In this document: positions 18,890 through 28,418 of the stretch, one piece after another
How the letters are laid out: the number at the start of each line of letters is the position of its first letter
How positions within the stretch are numbered: position 1 is the stretch's first letter
Source: Hermatobates lingyangjiaoensis
Taxonomy: Eukaryota > Arthropoda > Insecta > Hemiptera > Hermatobatidae
Reading direction: 5' to 3'
Assembly (NCBI GenBank): GCA_026182355.1
Contig: JAPFBL010000230.1
Span: forward strand, 1-64,000
DNA: 64,000 nt
Made by a program: the position numbers and the translations under genes
The notes under the pieces: generated by a model
Told to the model about the DNA's origin: nothing
Database searches by the model: none
Seen by the model: the letters and a program-made list of their open reading frames with translations, nothing else

Positions 18890-19135
18890 AATTATTAGTT
18901 GTCCAATCCGTAATTGTATGGTATTTACTCATTCTGAGGTAAAATAGATAAAACAAACTAAAGTCTCCACACAAATGAAGGTTGTTTGTTCTCACTAGAC
19001 CAACCCGTCAGCACTACATCCTTGGTGTCTTCCTGATGATAAACACAAAGTGTTTGAAACGCGTTGCTGTTGAATAAAACTTCATTTGTGTGGAGACTTT
19101 TGTTTGTTTATCTATTTTACCTCAGAATAAAACAA
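18890..19135 (+). mobile_element. Penelope-type 3' end, ribozyme family D, with inverted arms
   Basis: The left arm (18936-18985) and right arm (19080-19127) are inverted copies (GAGGTAAAATAGATAAA...). The outer left tail (ATTAGTTGTCCAATCCGTAATTG...) is shared with 45515-45560 and, inverted, with 24055-24100. Confidence 0.7.
19033..19065 (+). ncRNA. hammerhead-like ribozyme, family D
   Basis: CTGATGA, extra T, stem II of about 5 bp around an AAA loop, GAA, stem III ACGCGT, T at 17. The younger copy at 45692-45724 has a perfect 6-bp stem II. Confidence 0.7.
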
Positions 19136-19504
19136 AATTGCTTGCCCTGACTAGAGGGAGAAGAGAGGCCAGGCCAAAAATTGTGTAAATTTTATAACAC
19201 AAGTCATTTTGATAAGAGGAACGCACTTAAAATATGTTATTTATGATGTAGGGTTATAAAAGTGTTATCAAATAATTCACCTTACGCTCATTAGCTACCC
19301 AAAATCGTTGTAACATAGTAACACATAGTAACTTCAAAACCACAATCATCTGTTAGTATCATTAGTGTTGGTAAAAGCACTCACAAAATCATAATCTTCC
19401 AAGAAGTATAAACTTAATTGGTAATTGACTTCATTGTAGTATTTAAATAGCAACTTTAAAGAAAAAACAACTATTCATTATGATTACATAAACAATTAGT
19501 TTCA

Positions 19505-19519
19505 CACACACACACACAC

Positions 19520-19603
<84 letters not shown>

Positions 19604-19604
19604 C
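19505..19604. repeat. (CA)n followed by (TA)n microsatellite
   Basis: About 70 bases of CA dinucleotides with one CG interruption, switching directly to (TA)n. Confidence 0.95.
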
Positions 19605-19690
19605 ATGATTAACTTTCTTGACCCAATATTTATACGATGTATTTTTTTTTCAGGGTTGAGGTCTAATGATTTTAAACTAGTTCTTTCACC

Positions 19691-19722
19691 GACGTTTCGA
19701 CATATATTTATGTCATCTTCAG
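19691..19722 (-). ncRNA. hammerhead-like ribozyme, family E
   Basis: CTGAAGA, extra T, 6-bp stem II GACATA/TATGTC, GAA, stem III ACGT, C at 17. Confidence 0.75.
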
Positions 19723-19924
19723 GGCTACAATATGATTGTTTTACAATTAGCACTACTATAACAACTATAATCAGTTATTTCAACTATGGATTTTTTTTTA
19801 ATGAAGTGTAAAAGCAATAGAATAATTATAATAATATCCCTATATCATTAAAAAAAACCATAGTAGAAATAACTGATTATAGTTGTAATAGTAGTGCTAA
19901 TTGTAAAACAATCATGTTGTAACC

Positions 19925-19956
19925 CTGAAGATGACATAAATATATGTCGAAACGTC
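19925..19956 (+). ncRNA. hammerhead-like ribozyme, family E
   Basis: Inverted twin of 19691-19722; stem I is at least GG/CC. Confidence 0.75.
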
Positions 19957-20013
19957 GGCGAAAGGACTAGTTTAAAATCATTAGACCTCAACCCTCAAAA
20001 AAAAAAAAATTGC

Positions 20014-20015
<2 letters not shown>

Positions 20016-20046
<31 letters not shown>

Positions 20047-20162
20047 CTGAGACGAGTGTGATAAAAAATAGAGGTACCATCGTAAACAGCTATGATTATA
20101 ATTAAGTTGTAACATATACAGAATTCTGACTAAAATACTAATAATAATTATGACGTGCAAAG

Positions 20163-20197
<35 letters not shown>
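20016..20197. repeat. two (TA)n tracts flanking a 118-bp spacer
   Basis: Tracts at 20016-20045 and 20163-20197. The spacer has no recognisable repeat. Confidence 0.9.
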
Positions 20198-20198
<1 letters not shown>

Positions 20199-20880
20199 CT
20201 AATAATGTGTGCATTCAAATAGATTCCACAGGAAATTTGCTTTCATAACTGACTTATTAATTGACATAGGGCTGAACAAGAATTTTTTAACAATAGAAAG
20301 ACTGAAACTTAATATATACCTATATTCCCACAAAAACAGTCAAAATGACTCCATTGAGAAATAATAACTAATGTTTAAAGAAATTTGTTTAATATTAATT
20401 TGTATAGTTTTTTTTTATATTATTTACAGTCGTAAAACAAGTTATTAGTAAGTATTAACATTGAAAAAAATACTTCACTTGGAAGAAAATAATTTATGCC
20501 TTATTTGTACATTTTAAGCAAATGAAAGTGGAAATCTTTTTATGTGTACATCTTCTGTAAACATACTTCTAACATCTTTCATATATATATTATTCGTTTT
20601 GTTGTTGTGGTAAAATCGTACTTCACAAAATTTTTCTATTGTTACAATCTGTTGTATTTGATCTTTGTGGGACTTCAAGTTCTGATGAATTTTTCTGTCT
20701 TGCAGCTTTGTAGTCGGTGGAAAGTTGTTTGAAAAAAGATAGTATTCAAAAAAAAGTATTAATTCTTATTCCAATCGAGAGCCGAACTGGTCATAAAACA
20801 AATTTACTCAATTCAATAATAAAAGTAATTATATTTGAAATTTCCAAAATAGTCAAAATGACTACTTTTTGGCAATGTAG
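20198..20880. other. AT-rich spacer
   Basis: Nothing recognisable. Confidence 0.5.
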
Positions 20881-20881
20881 G

Positions 20882-20886
<5 letters not shown>

Positions 20887-20930
<44 letters not shown>
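20887..20930. repeat. (TA)n microsatellite
   Basis: Uninterrupted TA run directly left of a family A fold-back. Confidence 0.95.
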
Positions 20931-20932
<2 letters not shown>

Positions 20933-21000
20933 GATTTCACATAAACACGTGAAATAACAATCACTGATCAAACCACAATATGAAATGGGAAAACAAGACT

Positions 21001-21035
21001 AAGATCTTTCAACAGCAACAAACGGTGTTCGTCAG
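21001..21035 (-). ncRNA. hammerhead-like ribozyme, family A (stem II altered)
   Basis: The core, GAA and AGATCT are intact. Stem II carries substitutions (CACCG...GCTGTT) that weaken it. Confidence 0.6.
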
Positions 21036-21051
21036 AGTCAAAAACTCAACT

Positions 21052-21086
21052 CTGACGAAAACCGCTTGGTACGGTTGAAAGATCTT
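21052..21086 (+). ncRNA. hammerhead-like ribozyme, family A
   Basis: Inverted twin with CTGACGA, stem III AGATCT and T at 17; stem II has one substitution. Confidence 0.65.
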
Positions 21087-21136
21087 AGTCTTGTTTTCCC
21101 ATTTCATATTGTGGTTTGATCATATATATATATATA

Positions 21137-22160
21137 TGTGAAATTAAGAAAGAAGAGGAAACTAGAATGGTTGAAAAACGCATTTATATGTTCTTCAAAA
21201 AGTCACAAAATTCTAAGAAGCTGTGTCATTGTATACCTAATTTTTTCTGATTAAAATTGAAAAACACCCAAAATGACTTCCTTAGGCAATCCAGTGTTAA
21301 TAGTATAAACTACGAAGAAGTTAAGAATCAATCTTAAGCCGAAAGGATGTCAGATCAAGAAGGGATCTTGAACGCTCGTTCAAGATCTCTTCTCAGTTAA
21401 ACTCCAGTAATTCTTATAACACGTTACTCTTAAGACACTAATGGAGCGATTAATACTTCTAAAAACTATGGATTTGAAATATTTTTCTTTAGTACTTACT
21501 TTTTGGAACCAAAGTAATAGTGTTTATTATTAGAAGGCAGAAGGTTTTGTGGAGTGGACATGATTTAAGCAATAGATATGAAGTGGCTACTGGAAATAAC
21601 TTGAAGAGTCGTGTCTGGCAGATAAAAGACCTTGTCTTTTGTTGAACCACTTCTAGATAATGCAAAGGTCTCTTTGCGGCTCTACCACAAGCCAATATGG
21701 GGACGACGATACGGCCAATTCGATTAACCCTTTACTTAGAAGGGATAGTGCACCCAACAGAATTTACCCACAATTTAGTTAAACTCCCTTTTAGTAGAAT
21801 GAAAATAGAGAAGGGAAAGGCTTTCAAAACTGATGATTTGAAACTTTAAGGTTTCAAACAAAACTCCTTTAAGATTAACTAGCTTTAAAATTGAAAAGTA
21901 TCGAAAAGTAGTTAAGTATATAACCAACTCCGTGGGTTGCATGTAATATCAGCAATTTAGTCCCATTGATAATTCACCATGCCATTAGCCCCTGAAAAAA
22001 ATATTGTTTTTTTAACTTTATTTTACATAGTCACAACAATGTAAATGTAACATTACCAGTGCCAATGATAAAACAAATATATATACTTCCACTTGGAGGC
22101 AGGAGGGAAGAATATTCCAGCGAGTAGACTTCTGGGCGTAAAAAATAAGTTACAAAAAAT
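21137..22160. other. AT-rich spacer
   Basis: No gene recognised. A 12-bp perfect hairpin (GATCTTGAACG...CGTTCAAGATC) lies at about 21364-21391. Confidence 0.5.
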
Positions 22161-22169
22161 AGATTGAAT

Positions 22170-22465
22170 TTATAAGGCACTGGAATAATTCCCACTAATA
22201 AGTCTCTTAGCCACTTTCTCTTCGGACATCTTTGCGGATTTCCTGGAATATTTATTGAGTTCTGAATAGATTATTTGATTTGGTATGTAGAAGGGATAAT
22301 AAAGAATTTTTTTCCTAAGAACTTTTGATTGAAGACATTGTATCTTCTGGGCATAGCTAGGTTTTGTTGCTCCCCATATTTCAATACTGTACCGCAAAAT
22401 ATTAAATAGCAATTCAGGTAATCAATCAGATAGGGAACAATATTCAGGGAATACAGTATTAGCAA
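22170..22465 (-). pseudogene. LINE reverse transcriptase C-terminal remnant (Jockey/CR1 type)
   Basis: The minus strand reads YSIEIWGATKPSYAQKIQ, then CLQSKVLRKKILYYPFYIPN and QIIYSEL. This is the familiar C-terminal stretch of Jockey/CR1-group non-LTR polymerases (YG.EIWG....I..IQ..Q.K.LR, then a W/FY.N pattern and an acidic residue). An overlapping frame at 22271-22465 holds the preceding residues (ILYSLNIVPYLIDYLNCYLI), indicating a frameshift. The catalytic palm is not present. It inserted beside or was truncated by the family X copy that starts at 22471. Confidence 0.7.
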
Positions 22466-22470
22466 AAAAT

Positions 22471-22930
22471 CTGGAGTGGCCTACACTCAATTTTACTATA
22501 AGTAAACATAATATCATACTTCTTGGGTATATAAATTATAAAGTCCTGTTTAGGCAATAGTATAAATATCAAAATGAGAGATGTTTATTTGTCTTTCATT
22601 CCTGGAGGTAGTACAGATAGTGATTGATCAACTTATCAATCAATATACACCCTTATTTTTGATTATCAAAGAACTGATGTATATAATATCATTAGTAATG
22701 ATATTACTACACCAGTAATAACATTTTTGAAAAGCAAAAGTATAGATTTCGTGTTAAAAATGATGTCTTACAGGAGAGCATGGGTTTTGTTTCAATAGTC
22801 AGTGGATCTTTTACATAGTTTATCAGACATTCTTCTACACTGAAGATATAAGACAAGGTTTGGAAACGCTGTTCTAACACGTGATGAAAAGAAAACAATT
22901 TCTATGAAAAGATGTTAAGTAATAACCGAA
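22471..22930 (-). mobile_element. family X, partial copy
   Basis: Begins CTGGAGTGGCCTACACTCAA and continues with blocks shared with 33235-33640 (TTCATTCCTG.AGGTAGTACAG, TCTTACAGGAGA.CATG). Confidence 0.75.
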
Positions 22931-23816
22931 ATAATTTTCTGAAGTTCTCAAATTTATTAGATTTCATTCAAAACGGCATAAAATGAAACACTGTTATACT
23001 TCTAAAAATAGAAATTAGTTTTATTTAAAAAATAAAATTTACAAAAATTGTAAGCCTAATTATAGTTGAAAAGGGGGATGGAAAAACTTGTTGATTGGAA
23101 ATGGAAAATACATTTGATTTGAACCAATATAGGCTCTTTACAGGGTATGAAATGGAGGGTGGTAAAGTCAGTTTGTAGGGGGGGTGGAATTGGGGATGAT
23201 GTGGGGGTGATTGGGACATGCAGGTGACTGGATTGATGGAGAGGGCCACTGAAGCCAATGCGGAGTCAGTCAAGGGGAAGTCAAGAGCCGAGTATTCACC
23301 AGGGTGTTGACTATTTGACAGAGGTCTTCACAAAGTCCACATCAATCTGTAGGAAACAACTCTTCAATCAAGGAAAAATAAATTTAATCTGCCTCCATTG
23401 ACCCCAACTCGTTTCGATATTTAGCGAAAACCGACTATGTTATCTTAGGCCCCTCCCAAATATCGTTTAAAACAAAAAAACAATAACCAACATTTTCTAA
23501 TTACTCTACCAGTTACCTTTTTGGTAAATATTAATGACTATCATATCTATCGTATTTACTGTATACGATAAATCTGAGTATATTAGTATATTAGCAAATG
23601 GCTTTTGTTTCTATAGCCAATCGAATGATCTCTAACCACCAATTTATAATGAAGTGACACATTTCACTAAGAAATTTCCACGCATCGTCGTCATGATGAT
23701 GACGACTGATGAAATATCAAGGTAAATGGTATCAGTTTATTTACTGAGTTTCATTCTGTGTCATTTGACGTGTTACTTCATGGCTCATTCTTATATTTAT
23801 ACTATATTATTTTATA

Positions 23817-23825
<9 letters not shown>
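22931..23825. other. AT-rich spacer with a G-rich patch
   Basis: A G-rich patch at 23060-23290 contains several GGGG runs but no recognised element. The rest is featureless. Confidence 0.45.
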
Positions 23826-23851
<26 letters not shown>

Positions 23852-23910
23852 TTGTAGGGTAAAAATCTAATGAAATGGTCTCCACATATAAAACTTTTAA
23901 TGATATAAAC

Positions 23911-23943
23911 AACGCGTTTCGAACACGTAGTGTTCTTCTTCAG
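23911..23943 (-). ncRNA. hammerhead-like ribozyme, family L
   Basis: CTGAAGA, extra A, 6-bp stem II GAACAC/GTGTTC, GAA, stem III ACGCGT, T at 17. Confidence 0.75.
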
Positions 23944-23964
23944 GCATTAACTAAGGGTGAGTGC

Positions 23965-23997
23965 CTGAAGAAGAACACTACGTGTTCGAAACGCGTT
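23965..23997 (+). ncRNA. hammerhead-like ribozyme, family L
   Basis: Perfect inverted twin of 23911-23943. Confidence 0.75.
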
Positions 23998-24094
23998 GTT
24001 TATATCATTAAAAGTTTTATATGTGGAGACCATTTCATTAGATTTTTACCCTACAATGAGTAAATACCACATAATAACAGATTGCACTACCTTA

Positions 24095-24130
<36 letters not shown>

Positions 24131-24133
<3 letters not shown>

Positions 24134-24258
24134 GTTGGGTTTTTGACTCTGACGAAGACGCTTCTTACGGTTGAAAGATCTTAGTCTTGTTTTCCCATTT
24201 CTTATTGTGGTTTGATCATTGATTGTTGTTTCACGTGTTTATGTGAAATCTTTTTATA
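24131..24258 (+). mobile_element. Penelope 3' end, ribozyme family A, single arm
   Basis: Starts at the TTGGG base of stem I right after (TA)n and ends at the TTTCACG...GTGAAA hairpin before (TA)n. This is the minimal family A unit of about 125 bp. Confidence 0.8.
24149..24182 (+). ncRNA. hammerhead-like ribozyme, family A
   Basis: One C is missing from stem II; the other elements are intact. Confidence 0.7.
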
Positions 24259-24357
24259 TATATATATATTGTAAACAGGAAAATGATCCAAAAGGACAAC
24301 AAACGTTTCACGATGAATCACCAACACAGACTAAGGAACAAACACACTTACTGTTTC

Positions 24358-24382
24358 TAATTTTCGGTTGAACCTTCATCAG
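24358..24382 (-). ncRNA. hammerhead-like ribozyme, family C
   Basis: CTGATGA, extra A, stem II GGT/ACC, GAA, stem III AATT, A at 17; stem I CTC/GAA partly paired. Confidence 0.65.
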
Positions 24383-24495
24383 GAGAGTTAAGAAAGGGAC
24401 ACCAAGCGCACTTGTGAAGCGACGGTTGGAGACCCAACGGTTGGGTCTCCAACCGTCGCTTCACAAGTGCGCTTGGTGTCCCTTTCTTAACTCTC

Positions 24496-24520
24496 CTGAT
24501 GAAGGTTCAACCGAAAATTA
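24496..24520 (+). ncRNA. hammerhead-like ribozyme, family C
   Basis: Inverted twin of 24358-24382. Confidence 0.65.
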
Positions 24521-24589
24521 GAAACAGTAAGTGTGTTTGTTCCTTAGTCTGTGTTTGTGATTCATCGTGAAACGTATATATATATATAT

Positions 24590-24712
24590 ATATTCATTGA
24601 ATAACTAACCGTATTTCACTGATGTTACTTTCTTCACCAGTTTTTCAGTGAAATACGGTCAGTTATTCAATGAAATATGCCTGAATAAAGGGCTGCTCCT
24701 AAATTTTACATA
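24590..24712. mobile_element. snap-back of a Penelope ORF start
   Basis: Arms of about 27 bases (CATTGAATAACT...) are inverted. The plus-strand arm encodes VKYGQLFNEICLNKGLLLNFTYI and then (TA)n, the conserved N-terminal motif again. Confidence 0.65.
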
Positions 24713-24736
24713 TATATATATATATATATATATGTG

Positions 24737-24773
<37 letters not shown>
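24711..24773. repeat. (TA)n followed by (GT)n microsatellite
   Basis: TA run at 24711-24733 followed by about 35 bases of GT. Confidence 0.95.
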
Positions 24774-24775
<2 letters not shown>

Positions 24776-25110
24776 GTTTGTTTTCCAACGCACGCAATTA
24801 TAAGGCTTCCACCTTTTAGTCCTGTTCTAGGGGCGGAAATTGTGGCTCATTTATTATTTGGCACCCATTACTTAGCACCCAGGTAGTGGGCGAGTCACAT
24901 TACCTGTTGATTCTAGATTAGGAGTCCTAAATTTTGCCTAATCCAAGTGTATTTAGAGTAGAGATGTTTAATGAGTGCCTGACATTGTACAGGCTCGGAA
25001 CCGACGACTTAACGTCCTCCCAGAGGGACAACGTGTTCAGATTTATTCACCTCCCGCTTAAATAAATCTAGGACCAAGTGGAGATCGAACTCCACCACTA
25101 CACCATGGGT
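24774..25110 (-). mobile_element. tRNA-derived SINE, long copy
   Basis: Contains the tail, body and a damaged head (GATCGAACTCC). The body word GGAACCGACGACTTAACGTC matches the other copies. Confidence 0.8.
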
Positions 25111-25520
25111 AGATATATTATATCAACACATTGGCTCTTTAGCATTAGGTAAAGTGTAATCAAATACTATTATAATATGGAAAGAAGAAAAGAATAAACG
25201 AAAACATATAGATGTCTAAAAGTCCATCTGGCTCATTTGAGAAAGTCTGATTGAGCCACATGGTTTAAGAAGGGCCAGCAGAGGCAAAAGCGAGTTGGTT
25301 GGACTCTGAACGCGGCCGGCATTGTGAATGTATTGACTAGCCCACTGAGCGAGTCGGAACACTGATTCAATTTAACTGGTCCAAATAAAATATAAAAGAG
25401 TGTTTTATTTGCAAGAGAATACACCAGAGGCTGCTGAATTGAAACCTATTTCAGAAAAAATACAGTGGCCATGCACTAAATATATTATGGGTGCTCACTA
25501 GAAGAACATAGAACCACATC
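25111..25520. other. spacer, unidentified
   Basis: 25215-25400 is moderately GC-rich without a recognised element. Confidence 0.45.
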
Positions 25521-25524
25521 CCAA

Positions 25525-25560
<36 letters not shown>

Positions 25561-25570
<10 letters not shown>

Positions 25571-25640
25571 AAAATGATCGCAGTTTCTGCATTAACGAGT
25601 TAAAAATGCTTGAGAGAAGATCTGCTGCCAATATATATAT
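25561..25640. mobile_element. snap-back of a Penelope ORF start
   Basis: The minus strand reads LVNAETAIIFNN and the plus strand reads CLREDLLP, so the two halves of the conserved motif point outward, each ending at (TA)n. Confidence 0.5.
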
Positions 25641-25657
25641 ATTCGTATATTTCGGGA

Positions 25658-25850
25658 CACACCTTCGTTTATGCATGTCTTGTTAAATTGTATGCCTACT
25701 TTTAATCTCACAACTTTTCTACTGAATCTCTCGATTTCTCTAATACACTTTCTCCATTTTTGTGGTACAAGATAGATTAGTTGACCAAAGTTTTTATTTA
25801 CATAGCCTGACATGTTTCGGTCCTCACTGACCATTATCAAGGATTATAGT
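25658..25850 (-). pseudogene. Penelope ORF N-terminal segment with upstream ribozyme remnant
   Basis: The minus strand reads NFGQLIYLVPQKWRKCIRE, then IERFSRKVVRLKVGIQFNK and TCINEGV before (TA)n. It resembles 17882-18064 in the VPxxW and IRxxE positions. Immediately upstream (complement of 25806-25838) is a hammerhead-like core with stem II GGTC/GACC, stem III ACATGT and C at 17. The frame diverges after TCINEGV. Confidence 0.7.
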
Positions 25851-25951
25851 TGTACAAAATCTTAACTGAACTATACATAACTAAACATAACTTAAAAACA
25901 TTCATAATTAAATTAACACTACATATGACATTTGTAATATCAATAATATCA

Positions 25952-25984
<33 letters not shown>

Positions 25985-25985
<1 letters not shown>

Positions 25986-26246
25986 TTCGATGCGATGTTG
26001 ACCAATGGGAGTAGAGTTACAGGTCCAAGCGTAAGGTCCCAGTTGCCCGCTGCTCAGCAAAAAGCCTTTGCGTTCTGCCAATAGGTATAGAGGTTGCACA
26101 GTCCCTCTGTGTTAAATGATGTTTGGCAGAAAACATTAGCCTCACTTTACAGTGAACTCCTGTTCCCTTTCTATTTTTGATTTTTGTGGTGGTTGGGTGT
26201 TGTTGTTGTTGTTTACTATTTTCTGTTACGGATATTATTATATCAT
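25985..26246 (-). mobile_element. inverted partial unit of the 637-bp retrozyme-like repeat
   Basis: Reverse complement of about 26449-26697 in the first direct unit, so the array starts with a head-to-head inversion. Confidence 0.85.
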
Positions 26247-27998
26247 GAAAAAACATGAACATAAGAAACCGAAGAGAACAATATACAAAACCTACAACTT
26301 GAAGATGTTTCTACGAGAAGAAGTTGGATTCCAGTGTCAACATCTCTTAATAATCAAGAGGGACTGTGCAACCTCTACCCCTGTTGGCATGAAGATGAAG
26401 GCGGCTTTTCGCAGTAAACAACCGAGAGTATCATTTAAATATCCAGCAATATCCGTAACAGAAAATAGTAAACAACAACAACAACACCCAACCACCACAA
26501 AAATCAAAAATAGAAAGGGAACAGGAGTTCACTGTAAAGTGAGGCTAATGTTTTCTGCCAAACATCATTTAACACAGAGGGACTGTGCAACCTCTATACC
26601 TATTGGCAGAACGCAAAGGCTTTTTGCTGAGCAGCGGGCAACTGGGACCTTACGCTTGGACCTGTAACTCTACTCCCATTGGTCAACATCGCATCGAATC
26701 ATATTCCTTTCCCGGACAACCCATAGAAAACTGTATATAAGGACCAACGTCTGGGCCATTTCCTCGCTGAAGATAACCAGAGAATGGTTGAAACATGTCG
26801 CAAATACCACCACCAGGTCAACAGTGCAGAACTTTTCATCACCTACCAGCCACCCATCAATAAGCAGCAATAACATTCAACTGAAGAAAAAACATGAACA
26901 TAAGAAACCGAAGAGAACAATATACAAAAGCCTACAACTTGAAGATGTTTCTAGAAGAAGTTTGGATTCCAGTGTCAACATCTCTTAATAATCAAGAGGG
27001 ACTGTGCAACCTCTACCCTGTTGGCATGAAGATGAAGGCGGCTTTTCGCAGTAAACAACCGAGTTTTATTTATATATGCAATATCCGTAATAGAAAATAG
27101 TAAACAACAACAAGTCACCCAACCACCACAAAAATCAAAAATAGAAAGGGAACAGGAGTTCACTGTAAAGTGAGGCTAATGTTTTCTGCCAAACATCATT
27201 TAACACAGAGGGACTGTGCAACCTCTATACCTATTGGCAGAACGCAAAGGCTTTTTGCTGAGCAGCGGGCAACTGGACCTTACGCTTGGACCTGTAACTC
27301 TACTCCCATTGGTCAACATCGCATCGAATCATATTCCTTTCCCGGACAACCCATAGAAAACTGTATATAAGACAACGTTGGCATTTCTCCTGAAATAAAA
27401 AATGGTTGAAACATGTCCTAATACAACAGTGTCAATAGTGCAGAACTTGTCATCACTTTACCAGTGAACTCTGTACCCATTCTATTTTTATTATTAGCAT
27501 GTTCAAGAACATTTCAATCTGAAAAAAACATGAACATAAGAAACCGAAGAGAACAATATACAAAACCTACAACTTGAAGATGTTTCTACGAGAAGAAGTT
27601 GGATTCCAGTGTCAACATCTCTTAATAATCAAGAGGGACTGTGCAACCTCTACCCCTGTTGGCATGAAGATGAAGGCGGCTTTTCGCAGTAAACAACCGA
27701 GAGTATCATTTAAATATCCAGCAATATCCGTAACAGAAAATAGTAAACAACAACAACACCAACACCACAAAAATCAAAAATAGAAAGGGAACAGGAGTTC
27801 ACTGTAAAGTGAGGCTAATGTTTTCTGCCAACATCATTTAACACAGAGGGACTGTGCAACCTCTATACCTATTGGCAGAACGCAAAGGCTTTTTGCTGAG
27901 CAGCGGGCAACTGGGACCTTACGCTTGGACCTGTAACTCTACTCCCATTGGTCAACATCGCATCGAATCATATTCCTTTCCCCGGACAACCCATAGAA

Positions 27999-28003
<5 letters not shown>
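26247..28003 (+). mobile_element. 637-bp tandem repeat, 2.75 units, with hammerhead per unit
   Basis: Unit starts (GAAAAAACATGAACATAAG) lie at 26247, 26886 and 27521, giving periods of 639 and 635 bp; the third unit ends in (TA)n at about 28003. Each complete unit carries a hammerhead-like core near its 3' end (26767-26799, and a decayed one at 27390-27417). Within a unit a motif of the type GGACTGTGCAACCTCTA...TTGGC occurs twice and a third diverged copy follows. The long open frame at 26152-26667 spans the inversion and unit and is probably incidental. Tandem units with one hammerhead each are the signature of retrozymes and tandem PLE copies. Confidence 0.8.
26767..26799 (+). ncRNA. hammerhead-like ribozyme, family M (retrozyme-like array)
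   Basis: CTGAAGA, extra T, stem II AACC/GGTT, GAA, stem III ACATGT, C at 17. Local stem I is not obvious. Confidence 0.65.

Positions 28004-28034
<31 letters not shown>
28004..28034. repeat. (TA)n microsatellite
   Basis: Truncates the third unit of the 637-bp array. Confidence 0.95.
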
Positions 28035-28035
<1 letters not shown>

Positions 28036-28300
28036 TATATTTAGGAAGCAGTCCTTTATTTATACAGGTTTGATTAAATAATACGCCATATTTACGGTTG
28101 ACTAGTTTCCTTGTGTATTTCTCAAGGAATCTGAATAATCTTCTTGTACAAACAAGAAATTCTATTTGTTCTATTCAATTTAGATGTTTGTACAAGAAGA
28201 TTATTCAGATCCCTTGAGAAATACACAAGGAAACTAGTCAACCGTAAATATGGCGTATTATTTAATCAAACCTGTATATATATATATATATATATACATT
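28035..28300. mobile_element. snap-back of a Penelope ORF start
   Basis: Arms of about 105 bases are inverted around 28160. The plus arm encodes TRRLFRSLEKYTRKLVNRKY, GVLFNQTCI and then (TA)n; the minus arm extends further, through NKGLLPKYTNI, before its own (TA)n. Confidence 0.75.
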
Positions 28301-28311
28301 TTATATATATA

Positions 28312-28418
28312 TATATATCAATCATCCAACCACAATCAGAAGACTCTGACGAAGACCCGCTTGTTACGGTTGAAAGATCTTAGTCTTGTTTTCCCATTTC
28401 TTATTGTGGTTTGATCAT
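28312..28418 (+). mobile_element. Penelope 3' end, ribozyme family A
   Basis: A short inverted stub (ATCATCCAACCACAATC) on the left, then the ribozyme arm truncated at TTTGATCA before TA. Confidence 0.65.
28346..28381 (+). ncRNA. hammerhead-like ribozyme, family A
   Basis: One extra C in stem II; core, AGATCT and T17 intact. Confidence 0.65.

Larger units (their letters stand above)
19605..20010. mobile_element. snap-back pair of Penelope 3' ends, ribozyme family E
   Basis: Inverted arms of about 170 bases meet near 19810-19850 and run outward to (TA)n. Each arm ends in TTGAGGTCTAATGATTTTAA or its complement, and each carries a ribozyme core. Confidence 0.8.
20931..21136. mobile_element. 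snap-back pair of Penelope 3' ends, ribozyme family A
   Basis: Left arm complete from the terminal hairpin (20934-20956), right arm truncated at TTTGATCA. Both arms abut (TA)n; they meet inside the base of stem I near 21050. Confidence 0.8.
23845..24100. mobile_element. snap-back pair of Penelope 3' ends, ribozyme family L
   Basis: Arms of about 95 bases are inverted around 23944-23963 and bounded by (TA)n. The right arm continues into GAGTAAATACCACATAATAAC, the tail shared with family D. Confidence 0.8.
24268..24583. mobile_element. snap-back pair of Penelope 3' ends, ribozyme family C
   Basis: Two arms of about 150 bases are nearly perfect inverted copies meeting at 24432-24440, flanked by (TA)n. 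The near-identity of the arms implies simultaneous formation. Confidence 0.85.

Noticed and set aside
24590..24712. Hammerhead (CACTGATG word in the loop)
   Set aside because: No GAA box follows; it is the loop of an ORF-start fold-back.
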